DNA from: Kineosporiaceae bacterium
GTDB taxonomy: Bacteria; Actinomycetota; Actinomycetes; Actinomycetales; Kineosporiaceae
Assembly: GCA_016794595.1 (NCBI GenBank)
Contig: JAEUJN010000008.1
Coordinates: 124,001-188,000 of the forward strand
DNA: 64,000 bases
Direction of reading: 5' to 3'
Shown here: piece after piece, positions 29,504 through 41,264 of the stretch
How the letters are laid out: every line of letters begins with the position of its first letter
Numbering within the stretch: the first letter of the stretch is position 1
The notes under the pieces: generated by a model
What the model was told of the DNA's origin: nothing
The model's database searches: none
What the model saw: the letters and a program-made list of their open reading frames with translations, nothing else
Made by a program: the position numbers and the translations under genes

Positions 29504-30484
29504 ATGGCTCTGACGGCGCTGGTGAAGGACGAACTCAGCCGGCTCCCGGTGACGAAGCCCTGCTGCCGCAAGGCAGAGGTGTCCGCAACCCTGCGTTTCG
29601 CCGGGGGCCTGCACATCGTCAGCGGCCGGATCGTGGTCGAGGCCGAACTGGACACCGGGCAGGCCGCCCGGCGGCTGCGCAAGGACATCGCCGAGGTCTA
29701 CGGCCACACCAGTGACGTGGTCGTGCTGGCGCCCGGGGGCCTGCGGCGGGGGAGCCGCTACGTGGTGCGGGTGGTCCGCGACGGGGAGTCACTCGCCCGG
29801 CAGACCGGGCTGCTGGACGCTCGTGGTCGTCCCGTGCGAGGGCTGCCCCCGCAAGTGGTCTCCGGCGCGACCTGCGATGCCGAGGCCGCCTGGCGCGGCG
29901 CCTTCCTGGCGCACGGGTCGCTGACCGAGCCCGGGCGTTCGTCGGCACTCGAGGTCACCTGCCCCGGCCCGGAGGCCGCGCTGGCCCTGGTGGGTGCCGC
30001 GCGCCGGCTGGGGGTTCAGTCCAAGGCCCGCGAGGTGCGCGGGGTCGACCGGGTGGTCATCCGGGACGGCGACACCATCGGCGCCATGCTGACCCGGCTG
30101 GGGGCCCACGACGCCGTCCTGGCCTGGGAGGAACGGCGGATGCGGCGCGAGGTGCGTGCCACCGCCAACCGGCTGGCCAACTTCGACGACGCCAATCTGC
30201 GGCGGTCGGCGCGGGCCGCGGTGGCGGCCGGGGCACGGGTGGAGCGGGCGCTGGAGATCCTGGGCGAGGAGGTCCCCGAGCACCTGCGGGCCGCCGGCAC
30301 CCTGCGCCTGGAACACAAGCAGGCCAGCCTCGAGGAGCTCGGTCAGCTCGCCGACCCGCCCATGACCAAGGACGCCGTCGCCGGCAGGATCCGCCGGCTG
30401 CTGGCGATGGCCGACAAGCGGGCGACCGAGCTCGGCGTCCCGGGGACCGAGGCCAATCTGACCCCGGAGATGCTCGACGCCTGA
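29504..30484 (+). CDS. whiA: Sporulation/cell-division transcription regulator WhiA
   Basis: A 326-aa DNA-binding protein with an N-terminal LAGLIDADG-like fold (residues about 1-220) and a C-terminal helix-turn-helix ([22 protein letters not shown]). In Streptomyces WhiA with WhiB activates ftsZ and division genes during sporulation, and it is present in most Gram-positive bacteria. The start [15 protein letters not shown] matches orthologs; the frame upstream to 29411 is not conserved. It ends the uvrC-rapZ-yvcK-whiA cluster. Confidence 0.95.
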   Translation: MALTALVKDELSRLPVTKPCCRKAEVSATLRFAGGLHIVSGRIVVEAELDTGQAARRLRKDIAEVYGHTSDVVVLAPGGLRRGSRYVVRVVRDGESLARQTGLLDARGRPVRGLPPQVVSGATCDAEAAWRGAFLAHGSLTEPGRSSALEVTCPGPEAALALVGAARRLGVQSKAREVRGVDRVVIRDGDTIGAMLTRLGAHDAVLAWEERRMRREVRATANRLANFDDANLRRSARAAVAAGARVERALEILGEEVPEHLRAAGTLRLEHKQASLEELGQLADPPMTKDAVAGRIRRLLAMADKRATELGVPGTEANLTPEMLDA

Positions 30485-30529
30485 CGGGATGTCCGGCCCG
30501 CCGTCCGGTCGTGACACGCCCGGCGCGCA

Positions 30530-30582
30530 ACGCCTGGCTGAACACCGCGTGACAACGTTGTGATCTGTCTCAACCCAGGCGT
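30530..30582 (+). promoter_or_regulatory. Inverted repeat with embedded palindrome and CRP-like site upstream of gap
   Basis: ACGCCTGG (30530-30537) and CCAGGCGT (30575-30582) are exact inverted arms, possibly the whiA terminator. Between them lie the 10-bp palindrome ACAACGTTGT (30552-30561) and TGTGA-N6-TCAAC (30559-30574), which matches 8 of 10 fixed bases of the CRP/GlxR consensus TGTGA-N6-TCACA. GlxR-type regulators control gapA in corynebacteria, so an operator is plausible but unproven. Confidence 0.35.
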
Positions 30583-30625
30583 GCCCACGGGACCATCGAC
30601 CTGCACGACCCCGCAGATGAGCCGG

Positions 30626-30656
30626 TTGGGTCGTACACGGGGGTAGCCCATAGGGT
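30626..30656 (+). promoter_or_regulatory. Candidate gap promoter
   Basis: TTGGGT (30626-30631) and TAGGGT (30651-30656) are 19 bases apart. They would give a leader of about 50 nt carrying the GGAGGA ribosome site (30701-30706). The spacer is longer than ideal. Confidence 0.4.
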
Positions 30657-30668
30657 TGCCGTACCTGA

Positions 30669-31712
<1,044 letters not shown>

Positions 31713-31738
31713 TCCGTCCGGCACGACCACAGCCACAT

Positions 31739-31771
31739 CGGGTGGGCGTGCGCGACCCGCACGCCCACCCG
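31739..31771 (+). terminator. Strong hairpin between gap and pgk
   Basis: A perfect 14-bp stem (31739-31752 with 31758-31771) has a 5-base loop and no U-tract. It lies 26 bases after gap and 40 before pgk. It may partly terminate transcription or stabilise the gap mRNA end, allowing more gap than pgk. Confidence 0.6.
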
Positions 31772-31811
31772 AGCGGCATCTGCACGTCATCTCGCATTGG
31801 GAGCCGAAGTC

Positions 31812-33020
31812 ATGACAACGCTGGACGACCTGGGTGACGTGCGCGGCAAGCGCGTCCTGGTCCGCTCCGACCTGAACGTCCCGCTCGACAAGGAAACCGG
31901 AACGACGATCACGGACGACGGCCGCATCCGGGCCTCGCTCCCGACGATCACGGCACTGACCGCCGCGGGCGCCAGGGTGATCGTGGTCGCGCACCTCGGT
32001 CGCCCCAAGGGTGCCCCGGACCCCAAGTTCACCCTGGCCCCGGTGGCAGCCCGCCTGGGCGAGCTGCTCGGTACCCCGGTGGCCTTCGCCACCGACACGG
32101 TCGGCCCCTCGGCCCGGCAGGTGGTGGCCGACCTGGCCGACGGACAGGTCGCCGTCCTGGAGAACATCCGCTTCAACGCCGGTGAGACCAGCAAGGACGA
32201 CGCCGAACGCGGCGCCTTCGCCGACGAGCTGGCCGCGCTGGCCGACGCCTACGTCTCCGACGGTTTCGGCGTGGTGCACCGCAAGCAGGCCAGCGTCTAC
32301 GACGTGGCCCAGCGACTGCCGCACGCCATGGGCGGCCTGGTCGCCGCCGAGGTGCAGGTGCTGCGCCGGCTGACCGTGGACCCGGAGCGGCCCTACGTCG
32401 TCGTCCTGGGTGGCTCGAAGGTGAGTGACAAGCTCGGCGTGATCGCCAATCTGATGAACACGGCCGACCGCCTGATCATCGGTGGCGGCATGCTCTTCAC
32501 CTTCCTCAAGGCCCAGGGCCACGAGGTCGGCACCAGCCTGCTCGAGGCAGACCAGCTCGACATCGTGCGGGGCTACCTGGCCACGGCCGCCGAGAAGGGC
32601 GTCGAGGTCGTGTTGCCGGTCGACGTGGTGGCCGCGACCGCCTTCGCCGCCGATGCCGAGCACGACGTGTACGGCGTCGGCGACATCCCGGCCGACCGGA
32701 TGGGCCTGGACATCGGTCCGGAGTCGGCCGCGCTGTTCACCTCCAAGATCGCCGACGCGAGGACCGTCTTCTGGAACGGCCCGATGGGCGTGTTCGAGAT
32801 GGAGCCGTACGCGGCCGGTACCCGGGCCGTGGCCCAGGTCTTGACCGAGGTCACCGCGGGCGGCGGTCTCACCGTCGTCGGCGGGGGCGACTCCGCGGCA
32901 GCGGTGCGCAAGCTCGGCTTCGCCGACTCGGCCTTCGGCCACATCTCCACCGGCGGCGGCGCGTCGCTGGAATACCTCGAGGGCAAGACGTTGCCCGGCA
33001 TCTCGATCCTGGAAGGTTGA
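31812..33020 (+). CDS. pgk: Phosphoglycerate kinase
   Basis: Makes ATP from 1,3-bisphosphoglycerate, 402 aa, two-lobed monomer. The N-terminal substrate lobe starts [11 protein letters not shown] and has HLGRPKG; the C-terminal nucleotide lobe has [18 protein letters not shown] and GGGDSAAAV. The ATG at 31812 follows GGGAG by 8 bases. It ends 3 bases before the tpiA GTG, so the two are co-translated. Confidence 0.97.
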   Translation: MTTLDDLGDVRGKRVLVRSDLNVPLDKETGTTITDDGRIRASLPTITALTAAGARVIVVAHLGRPKGAPDPKFTLAPVAARLGELLGTPVAFATDTVGPSARQVVADLADGQVAVLENIRFNAGETSKDDAERGAFADELAALADAYVSDGFGVVHRKQASVYDVAQRLPHAMGGLVAAEVQVLRRLTVDPERPYVVVLGGSKVSDKLGVIANLMNTADRLIIGGGMLFTFLKAQGHEVGTSLLEADQLDIVRGYLATAAEKGVEVVLPVDVVAATAFAADAEHDVYGVGDIPADRMGLDIGPESAALFTSKIADARTVFWNGPMGVFEMEPYAAGTRAVAQVLTEVTAGGGLTVVGGGDSAAAVRKLGFADSAFGHISTGGGASLEYLEGKTLPGISILEG

Positions 33021-33023
33021 TTC

Positions 33024-33818
33024 GTGGCCACCTCGCGCGTCCCGCTCATGGCGGGCAACTGGAAGATGAACCTCGACCACCAGCAGGCCACCCACCTCGT
33101 GCAGAAGCTGGCCTGGACGCTCTCGGACGCCAAGCACGACTACGAGCAGGTCGAGGTGGCGGTGATCCCACCGTTCACCGACATCCGCTCGGTGCAGACC
33201 CTGGTGGACGGCGACAAGCTCGGCCTGAGGTACGGCGCCCAGGACATCTCGGCGCACGACTCGGGCGCCTACACCGGCGAGATCAGTGGCGCCTTCCTGG
33301 CCAAGCTCGGGTGCACGTACGCCGTGATCGGCCACAGCGAGCGACGCGAGTACCACGGCGAGGACGAGGCCGTGGTGAACGCCAAGGTCAAGGCGGCCTA
33401 CAAGCACGGGCTGACGCCGATCATGTGCGTCGGTGAGGTGCTGGAGGTCCGCAAGGAGGGCCGGCACATCGCGCACACCCTGGCCCAGCTCGACGGCGGC
33501 CTGGACGGCCTGCCCGCCGACCGGGCCGAGAGCATCGTGATCGCCTACGAGCCGGTCTGGGCGATCGGCACCGGCGAGGTCGCCACCCCGGCGGACGCGC
33601 AGGAGGTCTGCGGCGCCATCCGGGCCCGGTTGGCCGAGCTCTACAGCCAGGAGCTGGCGGACGGCGTCCGGGTCCTCTACGGCGGTTCGGTGAAGGCGAA
33701 CAACATCGCCGGCATCATGGCCGAGCCGGACGTCGACGGCGCGCTCGTCGGTGGGGCCAGCCTGGACGCTGCGGAGTTCGCCGCCATTGCCCGGTTCCGC
33801 AGCCACGTCACCGCGTGA
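33024..33818 (+). CDS. tpiA: Triosephosphate isomerase
   Basis: Interconverts dihydroxyacetone phosphate and glyceraldehyde-3-phosphate, 264 aa TIM barrel. Substrate Lys is in GNWKMN near residue 13, the catalytic His in GHSERRE near 100, the catalytic Glu in [11 protein letters not shown] near 175, and the phosphate loop in GGSVKANN near 220. It starts with GTG right after pgk. It is the last gene of the glycolytic cluster. Confidence 0.97.
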   Translation: MATSRVPLMAGNWKMNLDHQQATHLVQKLAWTLSDAKHDYEQVEVAVIPPFTDIRSVQTLVDGDKLGLRYGAQDISAHDSGAYTGEISGAFLAKLGCTYAVIGHSERREYHGEDEAVVNAKVKAAYKHGLTPIMCVGEVLEVRKEGRHIAHTLAQLDGGLDGLPADRAESIVIAYEPVWAIGTGEVATPADAQEVCGAIRARLAELYSQELADGVRVLYGGSVKANNIAGIMAEPDVDGALVGGASLDAAEFAAIARFRSHVTA

Positions 33819-33879
33819 TCGTCGGCGCGTTGCGGCGGGACCTGGCCTCCCGTCGTCCGGATCACGCCAGGACATCGCT

Positions 33880-33885
33880 TAGGCT
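33880..33885 (+). promoter_or_regulatory. -10 element for leaderless secG
   Basis: TAGGCT ends 6 nt before ATG 33892; there is no ribosome site between. Confidence 0.55.
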
Positions 33886-33891
33886 GGGTGC

Positions 33892-34137
33892 ATGACGGCG
33901 GCTCGCATCTCGTTGCAGGTCCTCCTGCTGCTGACCAGTCTGGTGCTGACCTTGTTGATCCTCTTGCACAAGGGACGCGGTGGCGGGCTGTCGGACATGT
34001 TCGGCGGTGGCTCCGCGTCGTCCCTGGGGTCCAGTGGCGTGGCCGAGCGCAACCTCAACCGGTTCACGATCGGGATCGGCCTGGTGTGGGTGGTGGTCGT
34101 CGTGCTGCTCGGCGTGTTGGACCGGTTCGCCGCTTAG
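33892..34137 (+). CDS. secG: Preprotein translocase subunit SecG
   Basis: Small accessory subunit of the SecYEG channel, 81 aa, with two membrane spans (about residues 5-23 and 57-76). They are joined by a cytoplasmic Gly/Ser-rich loop containing the conserved LHKGRGGGLSDMFGG. Length and topology fit the family. The position after tpiA is the usual one in actinobacteria. Confidence 0.94.
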   Translation: MTAARISLQVLLLLTSLVLTLLILLHKGRGGGLSDMFGGGSASSLGSSGVAERNLNRFTIGIGLVWVVVVVLLGVLDRFAA

Positions 34138-34212
34138 GCTCCGGGAATCGCCGGGCCACCCAGGCTCCGGCAGTGTCGTGCTCCACAACTTCTGGACCGA
34201 GGAGGAACGTCG

Positions 34213-34563
34213 GTGGCCAGTGGCAACGCCATCCGAGGGAGTCGTGTCGGTGCCGGGCCCATGGGCGAGGCCGAACGGGGAGAGACTGCTCCCCGGTTCC
34301 GGGTGTCCTATTGGTGCGCCAACGGGCACGAGACCCAGCCGAGCTTCTCGGAGGAGGCCGGCGTCTCACCGCCGGAGATCTGGGACTGCCCGCGCTGCGG
34401 CTTCCCCGCCGGGCAGGACCAGGGGAACCCGCCGTCCGCGCCCAAGAACGAGCCGTACAAGACCCATCTCGCCTACGTGAAGGAGCGGCGCAGCGACGCC
34501 GACGGCGAGGCGATCCTGGCCGAGGCGCTGGAGGCTCTCCGCAATCGCAAGATCATCGTCTGA
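34213..34563 (+). CDS. rbpA: RNA polymerase-binding protein RbpA
   Basis: Actinobacterial RNA polymerase accessory factor, 116 aa, which binds the principal sigma factor and stabilises the open promoter complex. The zinc-ribbon-like core has YWCANGHET near residue 34 and WDCPRCGFP near 58. The C-terminal sigma-interacting region is KERRSDADGEAILAEALEALR. The N-terminal tail is disordered. A GTG start follows GAGGAGG by about 6 bases. It converges on pgl. Confidence 0.95.
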   Translation: MASGNAIRGSRVGAGPMGEAERGETAPRFRVSYWCANGHETQPSFSEEAGVSPPEIWDCPRCGFPAGQDQGNPPSAPKNEPYKTHLAYVKERRSDADGEAILAEALEALRNRKIIV

Positions 34564-34581
34564 GGTATCGGCCGTCACCGC

Positions 34582-34595
34582 CCGGTGATCACCGG
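34582..34595. terminator. Palindrome between convergent rbpA and pgl
   Basis: CCGGTGATCACCGG is a perfect 14-bp palindrome that includes the pgl stop codon. It could contribute to bidirectional termination in the 25-bp gap; it lacks a U-tract. Confidence 0.3.
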
Positions 34596-35386
34596 CCGGC
34601 AGGACCGACCAGGTCGTCCGGGAGCGAGCCGGCGGCCGCTCGGTCCAGCAGCCAGAGCGTCCGGCGCCGCCCCCGGGCCATCGCGGCCGGGACGGCCAGG
34701 GGGCCCGCCCCGGACAGCGCCAGCGACACGGCCGGTGCCTTGTCCTCGCCGGTCACGACCAGCCACACCTCGCGCGCGGCCGTGATCGCGCCAGGGGTCA
34801 GCGAGACGCGTGAGGGTGGAGGCTTGGGGCTGCCCCGGACCCCGATCACCGCGCCGGCCTCGCCGTCGGGGTCGAGGCTCGCGTGCAGGGCGGGGTGCTC
34901 GGGGAACAGCGATGCGACATGGCCGTCCGGACCCATCCCGAGCAGCAGCACGTCGAAGGACGGCGTCGGGGCGTGGTCCTCGGGACGAGCGTGCGCCCGC
35001 AGGGTCTCGGCATAGGCCGAGGCCGCCGCGTCCACATCGGCAACCTGGTCCGAGGCCGGCATCTCGTGCACCCGCTCGGGCGGGATCGGCACGTGGTCGA
35101 GCAGCGCCGTCCGGGCCTGGGTGGCGTTGCGATCGGGGTGGCCGGTGGGCAGGAACCGCTCGTCACCCCACCAGATGTCCAGCGCGGACCAGTCGATGGC
35201 ATCCCGGGCCGGGGACCGGCTCAGGCAGGACAGGCAGGCGATCCCGGTGCCACCGCCGGTGAGCACCAGGTGCGCGTGACCCCGGGCGCTCTGGACGTCG
35301 ACCAGCCTGGTCACCAACCGGGCGGTCACCGCGTGAGCCAGCAGGTCGGCGTCCCGGTGGACCAGCACGCTCACCGGAGCGCTCAC
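34589..35386 (-). CDS. pgl: 6-phosphogluconolactonase
   Basis: Hydrolyses 6-phosphogluconolactone in the oxidative pentose phosphate pathway, 265 aa, NagB-like fold (DevB type). Visible are TGGGTGIACL near residue 43 (phosphate-binding loop), WWGDERFLP near 72 and LGMGPDGHVASLFPEH near 150 with the catalytic His. It is the last gene of the tkt-tal-zwf-opcA-pgl operon, overlapping opcA by 4 bases with a GTGA junction. Confidence 0.93.
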   Translation of the reverse strand: MSAPVSVLVHRDADLLAHAVTARLVTRLVDVQSARGHAHLVLTGGGTGIACLSCLSRSPARDAIDWSALDIWWGDERFLPTGHPDRNATQARTALLDHVPIPPERVHEMPASDQVADVDAAASAYAETLRAHARPEDHAPTPSFDVLLLGMGPDGHVASLFPEHPALHASLDPDGEAGAVIGVRGSPKPPPSRVSLTPGAITAAREVWLVVTGEDKAPAVSLALSGAGPLAVPAAMARGRRRTLWLLDRAAAGSLPDDLVGPAGR

Positions 35387-36381
35387 GGGCGCGCCGCCCC
35401 GGTACCGACCGAATCGCTGCGCCGGTCCGCGGAGTCCTCCGGTGCCGGTCTCGCGGCCGATCGGGGGTTCAGCAGGGCCATGCCCTGGGTCACCACGTCG
35501 CCGTACACATCGTCAGGGTCCAGCCGCCGCAGTTCCTCGGCCAGGCAGTCGCGATCGTGTCGCGGGGCCAGGGCGATCTTGCGTTCCGGCTGGCCGGGCT
35601 GGGTCAGGTGCGCCACCGTGCCATCCGGGCGGACCAGGTCGATCGGGCCCGAGGCTCGGTCGAGGTGGACGCCGGTCAGGCCGGTGCCGGCGCGGGTACG
35701 CACCCGCTTGACCGGGCAGCGCAGGTAGAGCGCCAGCCAGGCCGCCAGCAGGTCCCCGCTGGGGCTGTCGATCCCGGAGGTCACCGTCGCCCGGCGTACC
35801 GGCTCGTACGGAGGTTGGTCGAGGGCGGCGGCGAGCAGGCCGCGCCACAGGGTGATCCGGCTCCAGGCCAGGTCGGTGTCCCCGGGCGCGTGGCTCGCCG
35901 CACGCTGGGCCAGGGCTCGGGACGGCTTGGCGGACATCGCCGCATCGGTGATCCGGCGCTGGGCCATCCGCCCGATCGGGTCGGTCGACGGCGAGTCCGG
36001 CGCCACGCCGGGCCACCAGGCGACCGTCGGGGCGTCGGGCAGCAGCAGCGGGATCACCACGCTGTGCCCGTGGTCGGCGAGCTGGCCGTAGAGGCGCAGC
36101 ACGATCACCTCGCTGGCGCCCGCGTCCCCGCCGACCCGGATCTGGGCGTCCAACCGGTTGGTCCCGCGGCGGGTGCCCCGGACGACGGTGATCACCCGGC
36201 ACGGGTGCTCCCGACTGGCGTCGTTGGCTGCGCCGATCGCCGCCTCGGTGGTCTCGCCGTCGTCGGTGACGATGACCAGGGTGAACACCCGCCCCAGGGC
36301 GATGGCACCCCCGGTCTCGCGCAGCTCGACCAGCTTGCGGTTCAGGGCCGCGGTCGTGGTGTCGGGCAGATCGATGATCAC
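35383..36381 (-). CDS. opcA: Glucose-6-phosphate dehydrogenase assembly protein OpcA
   Basis: A 332-aa OpcA protein, known from cyanobacteria and actinobacteria to promote assembly and activity of glucose-6-phosphate dehydrogenase. Conserved segments are [16 protein letters not shown] at the start, CRVITVV near 60 and PTVAWWPG near 118. It sits directly after zwf with 4-base overlaps on both sides, fitting its role on the Zwf protein. The C-terminal 25 residues are low-complexity and not conserved. Confidence 0.93.
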   Translation of the reverse strand: MIIDLPDTTTAALNRKLVELRETGGAIALGRVFTLVIVTDDGETTEAAIGAANDASREHPCRVITVVRGTRRGTNRLDAQIRVGGDAGASEVIVLRLYGQLADHGHSVVIPLLLPDAPTVAWWPGVAPDSPSTDPIGRMAQRRITDAAMSAKPSRALAQRAASHAPGDTDLAWSRITLWRGLLAAALDQPPYEPVRRATVTSGIDSPSGDLLAAWLALYLRCPVKRVRTRAGTGLTGVHLDRASGPIDLVRPDGTVAHLTQPGQPERKIALAPRHDRDCLAEELRRLDPDDVYGDVVTQGMALLNPRSAARPAPEDSADRRSDSVGTGAARP

Positions 36382-37919
36382 GGCCGCCTCCAGACCCGTC
36401 CGTCACGGGCCATCATCTCGTCGGCTGACGCCGGGCCCCAGGTGCCCGATCCGTACGGTTCGGGGGTTCCACCGGAGGCCCAGTACCGGGTGATCGGGTC
36501 GAGAATCTGCCAGGACAGCTCCACCTCCTCGTGCCGGGGGAACAGCGGAGGATCACCGAGCAGCACATCGAGGATCAGCCGCTCGTAGGCCTCCGGTGAC
36601 GCCTCGGTGAACGAGGTGCCGTACCCGAAGTCCATGGTCACGTCCCGGACCTCCATCTGGGTCCCCGGAACCTTGGACCCGAACCGGATCGTCACGCCCT
36701 CGTCCGGCTGGACCCGGATCACGATCGCGTTCTGACCGAGTTCCTCGGTGGCGGTGTGCTCGAAGGGCAGGTGCGGCGCCCGCTTGAACACCACGGCGAT
36801 CTCGGTCACGCGGCGGCCGAGCCGCTTGCCGGTGCGCAGGTAGAAGGGCACCCCGGCCCAGCGCCGGGTGTCGACGTCCACCCGGATCGCCGCGTAGGTC
36901 TCGGTCGTGGAGCTGGGCGAGATGCCCTCCTCCGCCAGATAGCCGATCACCTTCTGGCCGCCCTGCCAGCCGGCGTCGTACTGGCCCCGGGCCGTGTGCC
37001 GGGCGAGGTCCCGGGGCAGCCGGACGGCGGAGAGCACCTTCTCCTTCTCGGCCCGCAGTGACTGGGCGTCGAAGGAGACCGGCTCCTCCATCGCGGTCAG
37101 GGCGAGCAGTTGCAGGAGGTGGTTCTGGATGACATCCCGGGCGGCGCCGATGCCGTCGTAATAACCGGCCCGGCCGCCGATCCCGATGTCCTCGGCCATC
37201 GTGATCTGCACGTGGTCGACGTAGTGGGCGTTCCAGATGGGCTCGAACAGCTGGTTGGCGAAGCGCATCGCCAGCAGGTTCTGCACCGTCTCCTTGCCGA
37301 GGTAGTGATCGATCCGGAACACCGCGTCCGGTGGGAAGACCGACTCGACCACGTCGTTCAGTTCCCGGGCCGAGGCGAGATCGTGACCGAACGGCTTCTC
37401 GATCACCACCCGCCGCCACTGACCGGGGCCGGGTTCGGACAGCCCGGATCTCGCCAGTTGCTTGGTCACCTGTGGGAAGAACTTCGGCGGGACGGACATG
37501 TAGAACGCGTAGTTGCCCATGGTGCCGCGGGCCGCATCGAGCTCGTCCACCACCCGGGCCAGCTCGTCGAAGGCGTGGTCGTCGCTGAACTCGCCGGGCA
37601 CGAACCGGCAGCCCTCGGCCAGCTGTCGCCAGACCGTCTCCCGAAAGGGGGTGCGGGCGTACTCGCGGACCGAGTCGTGCACGATCTGCTCGAAGTCCTG
37701 ATCCGCCCAGTCGCGGCGGGCGAAGCCGATCAGGGAGAACCCCGGGGGGAGCAGCCCCCGGTGGGACAGGTCGTAGATCGCCGGCATCAGCTTCTTGCGG
37801 GCGAGGTCTCCGGTGACCCCGAACAGCACCAGCCCGCACGGACCGGCGATCCGGGGCAGGCGCTTGTCCCGTTCGTCACGCAGCGGGTTGCGGTGCTCGG
37901 CGATGGTGGTGGGGCTCAC
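36378..37919 (-). CDS. zwf: Glucose-6-phosphate 1-dehydrogenase
   Basis: First enzyme of the oxidative pentose phosphate pathway, 513 aa, producing NADPH. The cofactor loop [10 protein letters not shown] is near residue 34, the active-site signature [13 protein letters not shown] near 198 and EKPFGHDL near 173. The GTG start overlaps the tal stop by 4 bases and the stop overlaps opcA by 4. Confidence 0.96.
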   Translation of the reverse strand: MSPTTIAEHRNPLRDERDKRLPRIAGPCGLVLFGVTGDLARKKLMPAIYDLSHRGLLPPGFSLIGFARRDWADQDFEQIVHDSVREYARTPFRETVWRQLAEGCRFVPGEFSDDHAFDELARVVDELDAARGTMGNYAFYMSVPPKFFPQVTKQLARSGLSEPGPGQWRRVVIEKPFGHDLASARELNDVVESVFPPDAVFRIDHYLGKETVQNLLAMRFANQLFEPIWNAHYVDHVQITMAEDIGIGGRAGYYDGIGAARDVIQNHLLQLLALTAMEEPVSFDAQSLRAEKEKVLSAVRLPRDLARHTARGQYDAGWQGGQKVIGYLAEEGISPSSTTETYAAIRVDVDTRRWAGVPFYLRTGKRLGRRVTEIAVVFKRAPHLPFEHTATEELGQNAIVIRVQPDEGVTIRFGSKVPGTQMEVRDVTMDFGYGTSFTEASPEAYERLILDVLLGDPPLFPRHEEVELSWQILDPITRYWASGGTPEPYGSGTWGPASADEMMARDGRVWRRP

Positions 37920-39076
37920 TGCTCGGACTCACCCTCGTCGAGGGCCGCGGCCCGAGCCAGCTCATCGGAGACGGTGGCCACGAGTTCGTCCCAGCTGGCG
38001 ACGAACTTGCGCACTCCCTCGCGCTCGAGGCCGTCAACCACGTCGGCGTAGTCCACGCCCAGGCCGGCGAGCCGGTCGAGAAGTTCGCCGGCCTCGTCGG
38101 CGGTACCGCTGACGGTGTCCGGGGCCGGGGCGCCGTCCGCACCGAACGGGCCATGGTCGAGGACCGCGGCCAGGGTGGCCCCCGGCATGGTGTTCACCGT
38201 GCCCGGCGCGACCAGCTCGCTGACGTACATGGTGTCGGGGTAGTCCGGGTTCTTGACCCCGGTGGAGGCCCACAGCGGTCGCTGCGGCCGGGCACCCTCG
38301 GCGGCCAGGGTCTGCCAGCGGGCCGTCGAGGTCACCTCCTCGTAGGCCTGGTAGGCGAGCCGGGCGTTGGCCAGAGCGGCCTCCCCCCGCAGCGCCAGGG
38401 CCTGCGGGGTTCCCAGCTCGGTCAGGCGGCGATCGAACTCGCCGTCCACCCGGGAGACGAAGAACGAGGCGACCGAGGCGATGGTGGACAGGTCCCGGCC
38501 GGCGGCCAGAGCCGTCTCGAGACCCTCGAGCCAGGCGTTCATCACGGCCCGGTAGCGATCCAGGCTGAAGATCAGGGTCACGTTGACGCTGATCCCCTCA
38601 CCGAGTGCGGCCGTGATCGCCGGCAGCCCGGCCAGGGTCGCCGGGATCTTGATCATCGCGTTCGGCCGGTCCACGGTGGCCCACAGCCGGCGGGCCGAGT
38701 TCAGGGTGCCCACGGTGTCGCCCGCCAGCCGGGGATCGACCTCGATCGAGACCCGGCCGTCGAGCCCGTCGGTGGCCTCGTACACCGGGCGCAGGAGGTC
38801 GCACGCGGCTCGCACGTCGTCCGTGGTGATCTGGAAGACCGCCTCGTCGACGTCCACCCCCCGCTCCGCCAGAGCGCGCACCTGATCGGTGTACCGGTCG
38901 CCCTTGGCCAGGGCCGAGGCGAAGATCGTCGGGTTGCTGGTCACCCCGACCACGCCGTCCTCTGCGACCAGCCGGGCCAGTTCCCCGGTGTCCAGCAGCT
39001 CGCGGCTCAGATCGTCCAGCCAGATCGAGACCCCGGCCGCGCTCAGCGCGGCGGCGGCCGCACGGGTGGTGCTCAT
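37916..39076 (-). CDS. tal: Transaldolase
   Basis: Non-oxidative pentose phosphate enzyme, 386 aa, transferring a dihydroxyacetone unit through a Schiff base. The catalytic Lys lies in AMIKIPAT near residue 135; VTSNPTIF near 45 and [14 protein letters not shown] near 275 are conserved in the longer actinobacterial/cyanobacterial type. ATG 39076 follows GGAGG by about 5 bases. It lies 52 bases after tkt. Confidence 0.95.
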   Translation of the reverse strand: MSTTRAAAAALSAAGVSIWLDDLSRELLDTGELARLVAEDGVVGVTSNPTIFASALAKGDRYTDQVRALAERGVDVDEAVFQITTDDVRAACDLLRPVYEATDGLDGRVSIEVDPRLAGDTVGTLNSARRLWATVDRPNAMIKIPATLAGLPAITAALGEGISVNVTLIFSLDRYRAVMNAWLEGLETALAAGRDLSTIASVASFFVSRVDGEFDRRLTELGTPQALALRGEAALANARLAYQAYEEVTSTARWQTLAAEGARPQRPLWASTGVKNPDYPDTMYVSELVAPGTVNTMPGATLAAVLDHGPFGADGAPAPDTVSGTADEAGELLDRLAGLGVDYADVVDGLEREGVRKFVASWDELVATVSDELARAAALDEGESEQ

Positions 39077-39128
39077 GGCTTCCTCCAGGTGGGCTTCCGT
39101 TCGGGCGGGTGCCTCGGTCAGTCCTGCG

Positions 39129-41264
39129 TCAGTTCTCGGCCGGTACCCGGTGCGCCTGCAGACTCTCGCGGGCGGCAGCGACGACGGCCTCGGTGGTGAT
39201 GCCGAACTCCGCGTAGAGCCGGGCCTGCGAGGCCGAGGCGCCGAAGTGCTCGAGGGAGATGATCCGCCCGGCGTCCCCGACGATCTCGCGCCAGCCCTGA
39301 CCCACCCCGGCCTCGATCGAGACCCGGGCTCGCACGCCGTCCGGCAGCACGGTGCTGCGGTACCCCTCGTCCTGAGCCTCGAACCATTCCCGGCAGGGCA
39401 TGGACACCACCCGGGTCGGGACCCCCTCACCCTGGAGCCGGGTGCGCGCCTCGACGGCGAGCTGGACCTCGGACCCGGTCGCGACCAGGATCACCTGGGG
39501 GTGCCCACCCTCGGCCTCGGCCAGCACGTACCCGCCGCGGGCCACGCCGGAGGCGTCGGCGAACCGGCCGTCGGCGCGGTCCAGGACCGGCAGGTTCTGC
39601 CGGCTCAGGCACAGTGCCGCCGGACGGTCGGAGTGCTCGAGCACGGTGCGCCAGGCCCAGGCGGTCTCGTTGGCATCCGCCGGCCGCACGACGTCCAGGC
39701 CGGGGATCGCCCGCAGGCTGGCCAGGTGCTCGACCGGTTGGTGCGTCGGGCCGTCCTCACCCAGGCCGATCGAGTCGTGGGTCCAGACATAGGTCACCGG
39801 CAGTCCCATCAGGGCAGCCAGCCGCACCGCGGGTCGCATGTAGTCGCTGAAGACCAGGAACGCCCCGCCGAACACCCGGGTGCCGCCGTGCAATGCGATG
39901 CCGTTCATGATCGCGCCCATCGCGTGCTCACGGATGCCGAAGTGCAGCACCCGGCCGTAAGGGTCGCCCCGGCCCCAGGCCCGGGTGCTGATCGAGGCCG
40001 GAAGGAAGGAGGGCTCCCCCTCGAGGGTGGTGTTGTTGCTCTCGGCGAGGTCCGCCGACCCGCCCCACAGCTCGGGCAGCACATCCTTGATCGCGTTGAG
40101 CACCTCACCCGACGCCTTGCGGGTGGCGACGTCCTTGCCGGCCGGGAAGGTCGGCAGCGCCGACGTCCAGCCCTGGGGGAGTCGGCGCTCCCGCAGGCGC
40201 TCGAACAGGGCAACCCGGTCGGTGCCCGCGCGCGCGGCCCAGGCCTCGAAGGCGCCCTGCCAGACGGCGTGGGCAGCGACGCCCCGATCCCGGACGGCGC
40301 GGGCGTGCGCCAGGACTGCCGGGTCCACCTCGAAACTGCGCTCGGGGTCCATCCCGAGCAACGCCTTGGTCGCCTTGACCTCGGGCTCCCCGAGCGCCGA
40401 GCCGTGGGACTTGCCGGTGTTCATCAGCGTCGGCGCGGGCCACGCGATCACCGTGTCGAGCACGATCAGCGAGGGCCGTCCGGTCTCGGCCCGGGCCGCG
40501 ACCAGCGCCTCGTACAGGGCGGGGACGTCCTCGCGGTACGTGCCCGCCCGGCCGCTGTCCGGGCCGGCCCCACCGGTCCAGTCGACCGTCTGCACGTGCC
40601 AGCCGTAGGCGGCGTACCGTGCCGCGGTGTCCTCGCTGAGGGCCACCAGGGTGTCGTCCTCGATCGAGATCCGGTTGCGGTCGTAGACCACCACCAGGTT
40701 GCCGAGCTGCTGGTGCCCGGCCAGCGAGCAGGCCTCGCTGGTCACGCCCTCCTGGATGTCACCGTCCGAGGCGAGAACCCAGATGGTGTGGTCGAACGGG
40801 CTCGTCCCGGGGGCGGCGTCCGGGTCGAACAGGCCCCGCTCACGCCGGGAGGCGTAGGCCATGCCCACCGCACTGGCCAGACCGCTGCCCAGCGGGCCGG
40901 TGGTGATCTCGACCCCGGCGGTGTGGTGGACCTCCGGGTGACCCGGGGTGAGCGACCCCCAGGTCCGCAGCGCCTGCAGGTCGGACAGCTCGAGGCCGTA
41001 GCCACTGAGGTAGAGCTGCACGTACTGGGTCAGGCTGGAGTGCCCGCACGACAGCACGAACCGGTCCCGCCCGCTCCAGTGCGGGTCGGCCGGGTCGTGC
41101 TGCATCAGCTTCTGGTAGAGCAGGTAGGCCACCGGGGCCAGGCTCATCGCCGTCCCGGGGTGCCCGTTGCCGGCCCTCTGGACGGCGTCCATCGCCAGCA
41201 CCCGGGCCGTGTCGACGGCGCGGCGGTCGAGATCGGACCAGTCCAGGGTGGATCGGCTGTTCAC
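39129..41264 (-). CDS. tkt: Transketolase
   Basis: Thiamine diphosphate enzyme, 711 aa, moving two-carbon units between sugar phosphates. The N-terminal domain has [13 protein letters not shown] near residue 33 and the cofactor segment [14 protein letters not shown] near 165. The pyrimidine domain has [14 protein letters not shown] near 430 with the catalytic Glu. The GTG start follows GAGGA by about 6 bases. It is the first gene of the operon; a TAGGCT -10 hexamer lies 91 bp upstream. Confidence 0.96.
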   Translation of the reverse strand: MNSRSTLDWSDLDRRAVDTARVLAMDAVQRAGNGHPGTAMSLAPVAYLLYQKLMQHDPADPHWSGRDRFVLSCGHSSLTQYVQLYLSGYGLELSDLQALRTWGSLTPGHPEVHHTAGVEITTGPLGSGLASAVGMAYASRRERGLFDPDAAPGTSPFDHTIWVLASDGDIQEGVTSEACSLAGHQQLGNLVVVYDRNRISIEDDTLVALSEDTAARYAAYGWHVQTVDWTGGAGPDSGRAGTYREDVPALYEALVAARAETGRPSLIVLDTVIAWPAPTLMNTGKSHGSALGEPEVKATKALLGMDPERSFEVDPAVLAHARAVRDRGVAAHAVWQGAFEAWAARAGTDRVALFERLRERRLPQGWTSALPTFPAGKDVATRKASGEVLNAIKDVLPELWGGSADLAESNNTTLEGEPSFLPASISTRAWGRGDPYGRVLHFGIREHAMGAIMNGIALHGGTRVFGGAFLVFSDYMRPAVRLAALMGLPVTYVWTHDSIGLGEDGPTHQPVEHLASLRAIPGLDVVRPADANETAWAWRTVLEHSDRPAALCLSRQNLPVLDRADGRFADASGVARGGYVLAEAEGGHPQVILVATGSEVQLAVEARTRLQGEGVPTRVVSMPCREWFEAQDEGYRSTVLPDGVRARVSIEAGVGQGWREIVGDAGRIISLEHFGASASQARLYAEFGITTEAVVAAARESLQAHRVPAEN

